A DNA stretch of 64,000 bases from Hibiscus mutabilis (Eukaryota > Streptophyta > Magnoliopsida > Malvales > Malvaceae): assembly GCA_019671005.1 (NCBI GenBank), contig CM033712.1, positions 77,822,479 to 77,886,478 on the forward strand, given 5' to 3'. Positions 1-12,532 of this stretch are shown here, piece by piece; within the stretch, counting starts at the first letter, position 1, and each line of letters begins with the position of its first letter. Made by a program: the position numbers and the translations under genes. The notes under the pieces are model-generated. The model was not told the origin of the DNA and did not search any database. It was given only the letters and a program-made list of their open reading frames with translations.

Positions 1-1140
1 TGAGGAATGGTTTTTAGGTCATTGTTCAAATCTTCTTCAATGTCAAATAAATCGTTAAACTTAAACGACCATTTAACTCAAAAAAACTAATTATTTGGTG
101 TAATAATTAATGATGTTATTTAAATGTTTATTGATTCTAAATTTTAAATTCATATTTGGACAATTACTTCCATGCACAGTATAAAATTAAACATACAATT
201 AAATGCATGTACCGTTTTCATTTTTCATCAAAGCAGTCAAATATTGTAGGAAAGGAAAAATAAAAGTCTAATGCTAATAATGAGTGGTAATAATAAATTG
301 TTAGAGAATTAACCATTAGTTGGTTTAATAGAATCGGACACAGAGTTGTCTCGAATATTTTTATAGTTTTGAACGAAAATTTAAAAATAAGCTCTTATAT
401 AACAAAATTATATGTTGTTACTTTGAACAATTGATTTAATATTTCATTAATAAACTATAAAAATATGATCAAACTTTGTCAAACACATTGATTTTATTGT
501 TTTGTTAAGAAAATAACTTAAATATAATTAAAATAATAAGATACAACCATTAACTTATAAGATTGTCAGTCAAAAATTACACGTGGTTAGTGTTCTAAAA
601 AAATGACTCCCTGAGTCAACCCGCTTTTCTTTACTAACTGCCCATCACCAATCCTCTAACGGTAAATGCCATTTAAATAAAATCATAAAAGTTTAAATTT
701 GATCAAATCCAAATCGGAAATAAAAAAACCAAGTTGAGATGATTATTTCAAAAATAAATTTTTTATAGTATATTATTTGAATTAGTCGGTTAAAAAATTA
801 AAGGTCGACGATTATAAAATATTTAAAAAATCTAAGATAAGATTTTATGTATATTTATTGGAAGTTAAGTAAAATATATATTTTTAATAAAAAATATTAT
901 TTTAGTATATTATATAATTACATGACCCACAATCTTAAAAAATCAATTAATTGCTCAATACTTTTAACTACAAGACAATATTTGTGAATAAAAAAATCCC
1001 AAAAATAATGATTTTTTTATGTGGGTGGGTGTCTAGGTTCTCTTAACTTTAGAAGAACTTTGATTTTTGAGTCCTCAAATTTGCAAGCCTTTTAATTTGG
1101 GGTGTTTTTCGTGGATGTTGCCATTATTTTCTAAAGTTCA
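1..1140. other. AT-rich intergenic DNA upstream of the ethylene receptor gene
   Basis: No coding region, RNA gene or well-formed transposon end is recognisable here. The sequence is AT-rich with long A and T runs. The downstream half should contain the promoter of the receptor gene, but no convincing TATA box could be placed. Confidence 0.5.
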
Positions 1141-1149
1141 CTTCATGAC

Positions 1150-1973
1150 AAGGTCTCTCTCTTACCGTGTCCCTGTCTTTCAAGTCTGTTTTTTCTAAAC
1201 ACTTCTTCCAAACTAAAGAACAAGATAGAGATTTTCTTTTCAATCTTTATCTGCCCTTTGTTATAAATCTCGTGAAGGGGTTTCTCTAAGCAAGATCCTT
1301 TCTTTTTTGGTTTAGAGTGTTCTAAATTTTTGAGCTTTTTAGTTGATCTTTGTTTGAAAGAGAAAAAGTGGTGTTTCTTGATTGGGTTTGGGGAAAAGTG
1401 TAGATTTTGGAAAAATGGGTAGTGGTTATTTTCACTTGGAAAGTTGAAAGATAAATGCATACATATATAAAAAATTGAACTTTTTTGGTATTGATTGAGA
1501 TTGGTAGTGCTTTTTTTTCTGCTAAAGGTTTGTTCTTTTTACCTTTGCTCTTTGATCTATTCTTGACATCCTTGTTGTTTCCATCATGCTTTTGGGATAG
1601 GTGAACAAAAAGGTTGACCCTTGATTCTTGATGTTGGTTTCCTTGAAGTTTTTATTTTTCAATTGAAGAGAGTTTCCAGTTTCATTATTTAAAAAAAAAT
1701 CATATCTTGTTTTCTTTCTTCTTTCCCTTGTTGCTATATCATAAACACTTGGAGGAAGTGAAAAACCAGTACTTGATTGTTGGGGCTGAATAGGAAATTG
1801 AAATTTTTGGTGGGTTCATTTTATAGATCTTGAATTGTGGCAAATGTGATTTTGCTGTCTTTGCAAGGAATTGGCTTTACTATATTGGTTGAGTACAAAA
1901 GTTTGTGTATTGGGGGTGTGGGAAGTTTGACATTTTAGTTGTATGGATTGAACCAGTACTCACCTGAGTGGCA
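1150..1973 (+). other. Probable 5' leader of the EIN4-like gene
   Basis: This T/C-rich and T/G-rich stretch directly precedes the receptor start codon and has no long + strand reading frame. The T-rich composition and candidate splice signals (an AAAG-GT near 1528 and a pyrimidine-rich tract ending in TTTGCAAG near 1868) would allow an intron in the 5' UTR, which is common in plant ethylene receptor genes. The transcription start and the intron are inferences; cDNA would settle them. Confidence 0.35.
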
Positions 1974-4599
1974 ATGTTAAGAGCATTAGCTCTTGGCTTG
2001 TTGATTTCTCTTTTTGCGGTCTCGGTTTCTGGCACTGATACTGAGTTTGCAGCTTGTAACTGTGACGATGAGGGCTTTTGGAGTGTACATAGCATTTTGG
2101 AGTGCCAGAAGGTGAGTGATTTCTTCATTGCTGTGGCATACTTTTCGATTCCTATCGAATTGCTTTACTTCATCAGTTGTTCGAACGTCCCCTTCAAATG
2201 GGTCCTTGTTCAGTTTATAGCCTTTATAGTGCTTTGCGGTTTGACTCATCTTCTCAATGGATGGACTTATTATGGTCCCCACTCATTCCAATTGATGCTG
2301 TCCCTCACCATTGCCAAATTGCTTACCGCCCTTGTCTCGTGTGCCACTGCGATAACACTATTAACTTTGATCCCTCTGTTACTCAAAGTGAAAGTGAGGG
2401 AGGTTTTCTTGAGGCAAAATGTTTTGGAATTGGATCAAGAGGTTGACATGATGAGAAGGAAGAAGGAAGCCAGTTCACATGTTCGAATGTTAACGCAGGA
2501 AATCAGGAAATCCTTAGATAAACATACCATATTGTACACCACTTTGGTTGAGCTTTCTAAGACTTTGGATTTGATCAACTGTGCCGTTTGGATGCCAAAT
2601 GAGAATAGAACGCAGATGAATTTGACTCATGAGTTGAAAGCAAACGCTTCGAGGAGTTTTCACCAATCTATCCCGATGAGTGATCCTGATGTGAAGGAGA
2701 TCAAGGGGAGTGAAGGAGTGAGAATCCTGAGACCAGACTCCGCACTTGGGCTTGCGAGTGGTAGTGAATCAGACAAGGCAGGTGCCGTTGCCGCCATCAG
2801 GATGCCAATGCTTCAAGGTTATAATTTTAAAGGGGGAACGCCAGAATTGGTGGAGACACGATATGCCATTCTGGTATTGGTTCTTCCGAGCACGAACTCT
2901 GGGAATTGGAGCTATCCGGAAATGGAGATTGTTGAAGTGGTTGCTGATCAGGTAGCTGTAGCTCTATCCCATGCTGCAGTCCTCGAAGAATCTCAACAAA
3001 TGAGAGAAAAACTGAGCCAGCAAAATCAGGTGTTGCAGCAGGAAAGACAGAATGCAATGATGGCCAGCCAAGCGAGGAACTCTTTTCAAAAAGTAATGAG
3101 TCATGGTATGAGAAGACCAATGCACTCAATTTTGGGCTTACTTTCAGTGTTTCAAGATGAAAATATGAACTTCAGGCAGAAGACTATTGTTGACACATTG
3201 GTCAAAACAAGCAGTGTTTTTTCAACTTTGATAAATGATGTGATGGAGATTTCGGCAAAAGATAATGGAAGATTTCCGCTAGACATGAGACCTTTTAGCT
3301 TACATTCCATGATTAAAGAAGCTTCTTGCCTTGCCAAATGTTTATCTGTCTATAAAGGCTTCGGTTTTCAAGTTGGCGTCCAGAGCTCTTTGCCTGACCA
3401 AGTGATCGGTGATGAAAGAAGGACTTTTCAAGTGATTTTGCATATGGTTGGCTATCTATTCGACATCAATAGTGGAGGAGGTACTGTCTTATTCCGGGTT
3501 CTATCGGATGCTGGTAGCCAGGAGAAGAACGACAAAATAAATGCGTGGAGATCTAACATACAAGATAATTACCTGTACTTGAAGATTGAAATTGATATTC
3601 ATGGGGGAAGTTCTGTGGCTGATGCACCAGTCTCAACCAAAACTATTTCTACCGAGAAGCATAATAAGGATGAAACCAAGGAGAGCTTGAATTTTACCAT
3701 GTGTAAAAAGCTTGTGCAGGTGAATGCCCGAGTTCTACTTCTATCTTCTAATCTTGATTCTATACGTTGTTTTAGCTACTGCATGTTTGCAGTAACCACT
3801 CATCCGGTGGAATGAAATACTGCCGTTAGTAGTATATTTTTGTTTTCCTGTGCGTATGATCATTCATTGTTGAAACTTTCAAGGCATCTGAAAAATATTC
3901 AGCTATTTTATTGCGTTTTTTGTTTTCACCCCCTAGATTTTGGTGGTTCATGATTTCTAGACATAACATTGTTCTGTCATAAACCCTTTTATAGAAGTAT
4001 GATGCATTATCATCCGTGCATTAATTGTATATAATGTTTCTGGTATTTGCAGATGATGCAAGGGAACGTTTGGATATCCACGAACTCTCTGGGTTTTGCA
4101 CAGAGCATGACACTTCTTCTCAGGTTTCAAATCCAATCGAGAATATCCAAAGAACCATGTACGCATGCATGGAACCTCCGGTGAACAATCAAATTCCTAC
4201 TCGAGGTTCAGAGGTCTACGAGTTTTACTAGCTGATGATGATGAGATAAACAGAACTGTGACCAAGAAGCTGCTAGAAAAGTTGGGTTGTGAAGTGACAG
4301 CCGTTTCTACTGGATTCGAATGCCTTAGTGCAGTCAGCCATGCTGAAAATTCTTTCAGAATAGTTGTTTTGGATCTTCACATGCCTGAAATGGATGGATT
4401 TGAAGTGGCTATGAGAATCCGTAAGTTTCGCAGCCGTAATTGGCCACTGATTATAGCCTTGACAGCAAGTGCTGAGGATCATGTGCGGGAGAGATGCCTA
4501 CAAATAGGAATGAATGCAGTTCTTCAAAAACCGGTTTTATTGCAAGGAATGGCGGTCGAGCTTCAAAGAGTTTTGCATCCTTCAGGGGAAGGGATTTGA
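1974..4599 (+). CDS. EIN4: EIN4-like ethylene receptor (subfamily II hybrid histidine-kinase type), receiver domain frameshifted
   Basis: Exons are 1974-3719 and 4053-4599, joined by a GT-AG intron (CAG-GTGAAT donor, TTTGCAG acceptor). The ATG at 1974 is preferred over an in-frame GTG six bases earlier; it gives a start MLRALALG like Arabidopsis EIN4. Ethylene receptors sit in the ER membrane, bind ethylene through copper and repress ethylene signalling via CTR1. Visible parts are an extra N-terminal hydrophobic segment (about residues 3-18); the disulfide cysteines C28 and C30; three transmembrane helices (about 49-133) with the copper ligands C88 and H92 in LCGLTH; a GAF domain (about 190-340); and a degenerate histidine-kinase domain with H377 in MSHGMRRPMHS. 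The receiver domain (LRVLLADDD near 4218, phospho-acceptor Asp at 4372-4374, KPV near 4530) matches EIN4 more closely than ETR2. In exon 2 the kinase frame hits a TGA at 4182-4184, while the receiver is open in the next frame. As written, the protein stops after about 625 residues without its receiver. Confidence 0.9.
3720..4052 (+). other. Intron of the EIN4-like gene
   Basis: The donor follows CTTGTGCAG at 3719 and the acceptor is TTTGCAG ending at 4052. Translation resumes with MMQGNVWIS in phase 0, which continues the C-terminal kinase-like domain as in EIN4. Reading through the intron instead gives an unrelated tail that stops at 3815. Confidence 0.85.
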
Positions 4600-5095
4600 G
4601 GAGCCACTCATACCTGGGCCAATGGGATGTATACTTATATAACCCTCTGTAGGCAGAACCTCCGATCCAAACATGCAGGTATGGGGATCGGTTACTTATT
4701 CCGGTACCTTACATGTTCCCGGTCGGCTCACTTTCCATGTCATAGAGATCTTTAACTTAGCACTTGCATTCTGTCATTCCATGGAATATGTAGGCATTAA
4801 ATTTTGCTGACCGATTTGCTCATCGAACATCATCACCGGAATTTCATGGAATGAGTCGAGGTAAATTTACATGTACACTTATTTAATACCAAAATCAAAG
4901 CTAGTGTGATATTTATGAAACTGAAAATGTAATATATATCATCAATTCCTTCTCTTTCTCTGTGCTATGGTGACAAAAAGATTGATTCTTGAAAACTTAA
5001 CTGCAATAAGTTGAATTTGAGAGTCTGAGATATCTTTAAAGGTTTCTCGAGCTGCCATCCTTTGTATATGCAAATTTAACTTCTTTCCCCCCATT
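4600..5095. other. 3' flank of the EIN4-like gene
   Basis: This stretch holds the probable 3' UTR and then AT-rich DNA. No further gene is visible; the short reading frame on the opposite strand near 4942-5136 has no recognisable domain. Confidence 0.4.
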
Positions 5096-6402
5096 GACGA
5101 AAGTAGTATTCTGGATGATATTGGTACCATAAACAAATAAAGTCAAAGTAAACTATATTGGTAGTAACAGAATTTTTGGGGTATTTTCACTTTTATCATC
5201 GAACTTTTAAAAATTTCATTATAGTCAATTAATTTTTAATTTGTTTTCACCAGTCATTGCTTTGTTTTCATCATTGTCGTTAGGAAATGTTGACTTACAT
5301 TTAATTTCTTTTCTTCAATTGATTTAAGGTTTCAAATTAATAGGAGATCGATCGGTTTTGGTTGATTTTTTGAATAAATGAGGTTTTCTCACACCTATAT
5401 ATGAATTTATATAGCTTGTATATTTGTTTTTTTTGGTGTGTTGTGTGATAGTTCACATCTTATCTTTATTTATTTATTTATTTTAATAAATAATTTTTTT
5501 ATTTATAAACCTTAAATTAAAGCTAAAAGTTAAAACTTTCTCTATCCGTTTTAAAATTCAATTGAAATTCTAGATTTTAGGGTTTTTGGATCAAAATTTT
5601 GAGTTATTGTATTTGAGTGAATTTTGAGTCTCGATTCGGGTAAATTGATTTGGTTCTCGAGTTTCAGGTTAAATTTGTCAGGTCTAGATAAAAGTAGTAT
5701 TATGGATGATATTAATTCCATAAATAAATAAAGTCAAAATAACCTATATTGGTAGTAACAAAATTTTTAGTGTGTTTTTACTTTTATCATCAAACTTTTA
5801 AAAAATTATATTAAAATTATTAAAATTTTAATTTATTCTCATCAGTCATTGTTGTTAAGAAATGTTGATATGCATTAAAGTCTTCTTCTTTAAACAGAAC
5901 TCCCAGGTTTCGAATTGGCAGCCATTTCAAAGGTTGATTTTTTGAAAAATGAAGTAGTCGTCGATTAAGGTTTTATTTAGTTAAAAATTAATGTAATTTA
6001 ATTTTAAATTAAGCTAATGGTTAACCTTGGTGGATTGGAAAGTCTTAGATTGTAAACCCTAATTTAAAGCTAAAAGTAAAAACCTTTTCTATTATAATCA
6101 ATCTGTCATATAACTTGACATTAAATTATGTTAATCTTTTGGTCAAATAATTTTTTTCTACCGCTGAGATTGACGAGCGACCGTTTTGATCATCAAAAGT
6201 TCAATCTTTGTGACGATTGTAAATTTGGAACCTTAGAGATTTATTTAAAAAAAAATTAATGTGTTATGTAAGTATTTCTTAACGTCAATGATCGTAATGA
6301 AAACGAATTAAAAATTTAAGAACTTTAATATAAATTTTAAAAGTTGAATAGCTAAAACAAAAGCACCATTAATGTTAGTGTTGCACGTAAAGTTTACCTT
6401 TA
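5096..6402. repeat. Duplicated GGTAAACT-type MITE region
   Basis: The stretch 5096-5382 is repeated at 5686-5953 (same order, diverged); both copies contain the phrases ATATTGGTAGTAACA and CTTTTATCATC. The right part (about 6255-6402) is an inverted version ending AAAGTTTACC, the complement of the GGTAAACT-like start near 5148. The material between the two direct copies (about 5383-5690) resembles 50.27-50.62 kb, which suggests that another repeat lies inside. I read this as a foldback MITE with a partial tandem duplication. Exact ends are not resolved. Confidence 0.5.
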
Positions 6403-7700
6403 AAGTTATATAAGAAAAATATACTAAACGAGAGATCATTAATTGGTTGAGTCATCAAGGATGTTCGTGTTGTTTTATTTTTGTATGAGTTTGAATCTTA
6501 ACGTTCATATGAGAATATAAATACCTTTCTATTTAATTAAAAAAATATACTAATAAAATATTTCTCTTAAAATCATTCGCACAAAACTAGGATAAATATA
6601 ATTACATAAAAAATGTTTAAAACTCAACCAAATAATATATACAAACGTGATAAACACCGTGAATATGAATATAAAATGGTATATAACAATGATAAACACT
6701 ACAACTCAAACATGATCTAAATCACTGAATGTCTATCATTATTTAATATTTAGTCTGATGGTTTAAAGTAGAGATATATAAGCAAGATAATATAATAAAC
6801 ATTATGTAGAGTAACGACGTCAAAATCAACAATAAAAAAAAGAAAAAAAAAGTATGTCATTAGAATATAAAAAATGCGTACCACAAAAATAAATAAAATT
6901 ATTCACTATTTTATTAAATAAAATAAGATAATATAATTTAAAATAAAATAACATATAATATAGAGAAACTAAAATAAGAAAGTTAGTGAACCCAATAAAT
7001 GTCACAATGAAAAAAGTAGATGATGTTCGTCTTAAGAGACACGAGTTTAAATCACTTTTATTTACAAGGTATATGTTTATTATCAAAGGTTAAGAATATG
7101 TATCAACAGAATCCGTTGAGAATAAAAGAGATCCAATTAGAAGGGCATGGATTAGAACGCACAACTTTAGTAATCCAGTCGATCACTTTGCTATTGCTGT
7201 TGCAAACAGCTCGAAATTGAATTTTTTAGCTGCTAACAAACGCACGTTTAAACACTAAATGATGGTAGACAAACGCTCATTTAGACCAAATTAATCATTA
7301 TTTGACACTAAAATTACGACGGCAACGAATTTAGAATTGTAAAATACAACTAAAAATAAAGTCTTACAATCATATAATTGTTTATTTAACTTATTTTTTT
7401 ATGTAATTCCATTTGATGTTATTTGTATTGACTAATTTTATGATCATTGAGTACTAATAATTTTCATCATCGAAATTTTTTTATTAACATCTATTAAAGG
7501 CTAATAATTTCCTATTCAACTATCAAAATTTCGTAGCACATTTTTTACTTTTTATTTTTATTTTTACATGCGCTACCCTTTTTGACATATAATTTGTTTT
7601 TTTAAATATAAAATAGGTATTTTAAGGAAATATATGTATTTTAATTCATTTATTTTTATTAAAAGTGTTTTCTACATCACACGAATATAAAACTAAATCT
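6403..7700. other. AT-rich intergenic DNA
   Basis: No gene is recognised. The sequence is A/T-rich with many short palindromic AT stretches. The short reading frames here are compositional noise. Confidence 0.45.
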
Positions 7701-7702
7701 CT

Positions 7703-7710
7703 TATATAAG
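7703..7710 (+). promoter_or_regulatory. TATA-like box of the METTL-like gene
   Basis: TATATAAG lies 113 bases upstream of the ATG at 7823. The spacing suits a short plant 5' UTR. The surroundings are AT-rich, so this is a moderate call. Confidence 0.4.
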
Positions 7711-7822
7711 TTTTAAAAAATCAAATATTTCCATAATTGTGGATAAAAGAAATTAAACTTTGGGCTTGTAGCAAACATTTAATTCGAGACCATAAAGTAT
7801 AAACCCAAAACATGTTGGTTAT

Positions 7823-10600
7823 ATGAAAACACAGAACTTGAAACCGACCAGACAGACTGTTTCGAAGACAAAGAAAATGAGTGTAATGGCAGCAGAAGCT
7901 GCAGAGTACCATTCCAAAGACTTCGATTGGGAAACACTCCGACAACAAATCGAAAACGACCATTCTCTTAGCTACCATCTTCATCCCTTCGTTTCCCCAC
8001 AACCGGAGCAACAACTTCCCAAAGATCCAATAAAAGCGTGGCAGAGCTTTCACATTCAACACTCTTCTGGCAAATTCTTCAAGGTTTGTCTAATAATAAT
8101 CCAATCTTTTATTTCTGGGTTTTATATTTCCTTTTGCTGTACGTTGTGTGAGCTTAAATGGGTACTTTGTTGATACAGGAGAGGAGGTACTTGTTGAAAG
8201 AATTTCCGGAGTTGGTTTCTTGTGGAGATGGTCCTAAGGTTTTGGAGGTTGGTTGTGGAAATGGCAGTACTGCTCTTCCTATATTGCGGTAACCACTAAA
8301 TTATCTTCGTTTTAGTTCTTTGTTGTTGCAATTGAATGGAATTTGATAGTTATTCTATATTCTTAACTTTCTAGTTGAGTGGAAACTGATGTTTTGTTAT
8401 GGTGATAATAATAAATTACAACTGTTTTGGTTTCTTTAATTATTAAAGGAAGGTTAATGGTTATTAACATTGTTGAAAGAATGTTTCAAGGTTTCTGAAG
8501 TTAATTGAACAAAGGATGAACTTAGCTTGTTTTTTTCGGGGTAGGCAAATCTAAATTAATCACTTTGTTTTTTTTCCTACAATTCGTTGAGAAGTGAACC
8601 GTGTGCTGCGAATGTTTTTATCATTATTGAGGATAAGAGCCTAAGGAAACTTTGGAATATGATTGTGAAAGTTGTGAATTAACCTTCTTTTATACTTATA
8701 CCTTCAATATATTTATCCAGAGGCAACGAGAAAATTATTCTATATGCATGTGATTGTAGCAATGAGACCCTACAAAGAGCTAAAGAGTTTGTAGCTGGTA
8801 GTAATGTAGCATCAGTTGAGCATCGGTTTTGTCCATTCTATTGTGATTTTGCAACAACTGGATTTCCAAAGTGGTTGGCTTGTGATCATTGCCGAGAAAA
8901 TTTTGGACAAAAGGATCAAAATTGTGTTTCCGGTAGCAAATTTCCCTGTTTCTTAAATTGCTCCTTCTTCCAATTATTGGCTTTTCTTATATCATGGACT
9001 TCATATCTTGCTTTTTTCCTTCCAAGATGTCAGAGAAAAACAAACGCTTGAAACTGATTCATGGTCAATAGTAGAAAGAGGCTGTTGCATTGGTGGTGTG
9101 GACTTTGTTACCTTGGTATGCATTTTTTTTTATTTCATCAATGCCTTGATGGTCAGTTTTCTTGGAAATAAGGAAAAGAATTTACTACATGGTCCATCCT
9201 TGAAAATTATCATATTGATTAGGTACTACATCCAATAATTATTAGTAAAATAAGAAACAAAATGAGAGGATTGTTACCTATTATACTGGAAAGATAAGAG
9301 TAAAAGGCTCCTTAAGTGAAGATAGAACGACTGAATTCGTAACCGGAAACTAGCTAGGAAAGCAAGGCATGCCATCGTTTAGAATTAGGAGAACCTGTGG
9401 TGGAATATATTCTTTACTATTTTCCTTCAAGTGTATGTATTTTTGCTCATGTTTCTAGAGTTGTTAAATTGGTTCCCGATTGACATGTATTGGTGCAGAG
9501 TGTCATGGGTAGTCTGCAAATTGAAAATGGCTTTGGCAATGCTGGTGGAATGCCACTTATATTTAGAGTTTTTCTAGCATTTCTAATATCTGCTAATTGC
9601 ATAGATTTCCCAATTTCCTTTTCTGCACAAGTCCTTTTATGCTGCGACCTGCAATTCCCCCCTTAAAAAAGTATTATGCTGAAATTATATGGAATACTAT
9701 TGATTCTGTGATATATGAATTTTGATATGTTTTCTTTTTCTACATTGTCAGATATTCACTCTATCAGCGGTTCCACTCCAAATAATGCCAGCAGCCCTCA
9801 AACAGTGCATTTCTGTTTTAAAACCTGGTGGCATGCTCTTATTTAGGGACTATGGTATTAATCAACAACTGATAATGCTACTGCTTTCGGAAGTTGTAAA
9901 ATGTTAGACCGTAGCATAGTTTCTCACTTTCTCATCAGTCCTTGTATTTTCTAGCCAAATTTAGTGCTTTTGAAAAATAATAAAGTAAAAGGTTGTTTCC
10001 AGAATCAGTTTACAAAAGGTTCAGTTTGATGGAATCCAGGTCTCTATGATATGACGATGCTGAGATTTGAACCACACCATAGAGTTGGGTTCAGGGAATA
10101 CATGCGTTCTGATGGCACCCGTTCGTATTTTTTCTGTCTAGATACTGTTAGAAATCTATTCATTGGTGCTGGCTTTATTGAGGTACAAAGTTTTTTCTCT
10201 TAGGAAAATTTTATGTTTTTACTTCCTATAACCTGGATTTGTGTATAAGATGTAATATGTTTCATCTCCATTGTTGCGTCTTGCTTCATAGATCTCAATC
10301 TGTAATGGTTTCTAGTGCATTTGTGTGTGGTTTGCCTGACTCATTATATAAAAGAGAGAATGAAACTTTCATGCTTATATAGGGCTCGAAATTTATATAT
10401 TTATAATTAAATTTGTCATATCTAATGATAGAAACCCTTAAGAAGTTCCTCGTTATTTTGACACTAGTGGTATTGAATGTTAACTTATTGTGCACTTGCA
10501 GCTTGAGATTGAATATTGTTGTGTGAAGTCAGTGAATCATCGAAACGGGAAGAGCATGCAAAGGGTATGGGTACATGGTAAATTCCAGAAGCCTGCATAA
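7823..10600 (+). CDS. tRNA N3-methylcytidine methyltransferase, METTL2/METTL6 (Trm140-like) family
   Basis: Seven exons: 7823-8083, 8179-8288, 8721-8932, 9027-9115, 9752-9854, 10040-10182 and 10502-10600. All junctions are GT-AG with consistent phase, giving 338 residues. The family uses SAM to methylate cytosine 32 in the anticodon loop of certain Thr and Ser tRNAs. The Rossmann methyltransferase core is clear: motif I VLEVGCGNG (residues about 108-116), the acidic loop YACDCS (about 132-137), GGVDFVTLIFTLSAVP (about 217-232), then GGMLLFRDYGLYDMTMLRF and REYMRSDGTRSYFF, which are hallmarks of this family, and a C-terminus ending VHGKFQKPA. Length is usual for METTL6-type proteins. A second in-frame ATG at 7877 (MSVMAAEAAEYH) would drop a basic 18-residue leader, so the true start is uncertain. 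The substrate tRNA is inferred from the family. Confidence 0.88.
8933..9026 (+). other. Short intron 3 of the METTL-like gene
   Basis: A 94-base intron between the exon ending TGTGTTTCCG and the exon starting ATGTCAGAG. It is phase 1 and keeps the frame into the GGVDFVTL motif. It is listed because it fixes the exon structure in the least conserved part of the protein. Confidence 0.75.
9116..9751 (+). other. Long intron 4 of the METTL-like gene
   Basis: This phase-0 intron separates GGVDFVTL from IFTLSAVP, two parts of one conserved strand-loop region. No separate gene is seen inside it. The short reading frames in it are random. Confidence 0.75.
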
Positions 10601-11764
10601 ATTTACCGGCCAGCAGCTCTGCTTGAGGTACTGTTTGAAGGGGCATTTTTTCTTTTCTTTTCTATTCTTTGGTGTTTGACTACGTGCATATTTGTTATCT
10701 CCATATAGCTTTTGGTAACAGATTTTTCTCTTATCAGAATACCAACAAAATAACTTATACAAGTTTCGGATTCCTATTGATTCATGGAACAAGCTGAAGG
10801 AAATTGCTGACAGTCTTATCACTGTGTGTGTGCCTGTTTTGGCTTACAATTTGATGTAGTGGACATTGTACAACAAATAAAAGATTGAGATTCAATAATC
10901 ATGTTTCCCATAAGACATCCTAAATATCTGTTTTGAAAGCTCTGACTGTGCAAAATGGTATCACTCAGTTCGATCACTGGGAGAACGGAATATGAAGTTA
11001 TCTGAATCTTTCAGAGTATATAATGGAACTAATGTTTTGTAATGTTTATTCATATGTCAAATAAAAAGTCCTCAGTCAAGACAAATCTGATTTTAAGGCA
11101 TTGGAGACTTATCTGTACTGTCATAATCATATGATAAGCCTAACTGTTGCATTCACAAGTTAAGGATTGAGTCACCGGACAATTTGTAGGGAAATCTGCT
11201 CTTTACCCTTGTGATTTTTTCCACGATAGTAACCTATGATGAACATGTGGAACTTGGCAAAGGGAGTTCCCAGGCTCAGACTCGTTAAGAGTCTTAAACC
11301 TCTGTAATGAAAATAAACTTCTGATCTTTAAATAGAGATTACAACAATTAAAGAAATTAAATAAAGGGCTATCAAACATAAATTCTATTTTAAGACTCCT
11401 AAAACTTTTCCTGATAATGATAAAACTTATTTCACTAAGAGTCCTACCTAACTTATCCTAAGAATAATAAAGCAACGTATACTTATTCAAAGAATAATTA
11501 AATAACTTCTTTTATAAGAGATAAGATTTCCACATCCGTAATGCTAATCTCGATCATTCCTCATGAATCTCTGTCAAGACCGAATACGTTAGTGAATGCT
11601 AAGTTTAGACCTTTACATGTAGCATACTGCATAGACACATCAGACATGCCATCATCTTCAGCTATGCAGATACATGCATATGGGGATGCAGAATCAAATT
11701 TGGTTCGTTTCTCATTCATCATTTATATATTCACAGGCCCTGACCAATAATCTAGAAAGCTGTC
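10601..11764. other. Downstream region of the METTL-like gene
   Basis: Contains the 3' UTR and AT-rich DNA. A GAG-GTACTG just after the stop codon (near 10626) looks like a splice donor, so the 3' UTR may be spliced. A reading frame at 11541-11750 has no recognisable domain. Confidence 0.35.
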
Positions 11765-11880
11765 AATTAGCTATTGGTGTAGTGGTAAATGACTTGCATT
11801 GACGATAGGTCTTGGATTCAAACGTGGACAACCTTACCCCTAATAAAAGTCTAGAATGCCTCACAGTTTCCATTTACTTG
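11765..11880 (+). mobile_element. tRNA-derived SINE-like sequence
   Basis: The start TATTGGTGTAGTGGTAAA (from about 11772) resembles a pol III A box. About 45 bases on, GGATTCAAACG resembles a B box. A and B boxes at this spacing, with poor tRNA folding potential, indicate a SINE head rather than a working tRNA. The 3' end and TSD were not found. Confidence 0.4.
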
Positions 11881-12532
11881 TATACACTGATCATGCTGTC
11901 ATAACTCGAAATATTGAGAAATAAGTTAGTAAATACTGGCTACCTTTGTAGGTTGGTCAAGTAATTTTTGGACCAGGTGCACCTTAGAGATTTCTCTTTC
12001 GTGTCTAGAAAATGAACAGGAAAGATCTATTTGACTTTAGAAAATTAGCATTAGAATATCTGTTGAACTTATTCTGAACAATGAACCATCATAGGGTGTG
12101 AGTGAATAAACTCTTGATAAATGGTGGAAACCAGTTCAGAAAACTTGGCCTTCCTCTATAGTTATGATTGGCAGGGTATGCCACTTACCAGTAATGCTTC
12201 TATTTAACAATGGATTCTCTATTGATAGGCCTTAAGTGGTGTTGTTCTGTAGCATTTTTGCTCCCTTTTATCGGACTTTAGTTATTGCTTCTGTAACCAT
12301 AGAAAAACAATAGTATTCTAACTGATGAATTATTTTAATGTTTTGGTCAACATTATAATATTCAATCATCTATATGATCAAAATTGCTGATGTTTTACTC
12401 CCGGAAACAAAATGTAATTGAAGAAAATATTAAATGCTTCCAACAAACAGAACTATTTTGTTTCCCTTTCTTTATTGCAGTTTACTCATTATTAAATACT
12501 TCAATTTAATTTGCAGACATATCAAGAGGCAA
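11881..12532. other. Non-coding DNA before the 12.6-kb hairpin
   Basis: No gene or repeat end could be recognised. A pyrimidine-rich tract ending in TTTGCAG near 12515 resembles a splice acceptor, but no exon could be assigned. Confidence 0.35.

Noticed and set aside
1968..1973. GTG codon six bases upstream as receptor start
   Set aside because: Plant nuclear genes start at ATG; the ATG at 1974 matches EIN4 N-termini.
2177..3337. Frames overlapping the EIN4-like exon in other phases or on the other strand
   Set aside because: The receptor frame explains the sequence fully; the others lack homology.
4117..4184. A tiny intron that would restore the EIN4 frame
   Set aside because: Any GT-AG pair that keeps both domains would be far below normal plant intron length; the GCAT duplication explains the shift more simply.
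11765..11880. A functional tRNA gene
   Set aside because: A- and B-box-like words are present, but acceptor and anticodon stems do not form; SINE-like instead.
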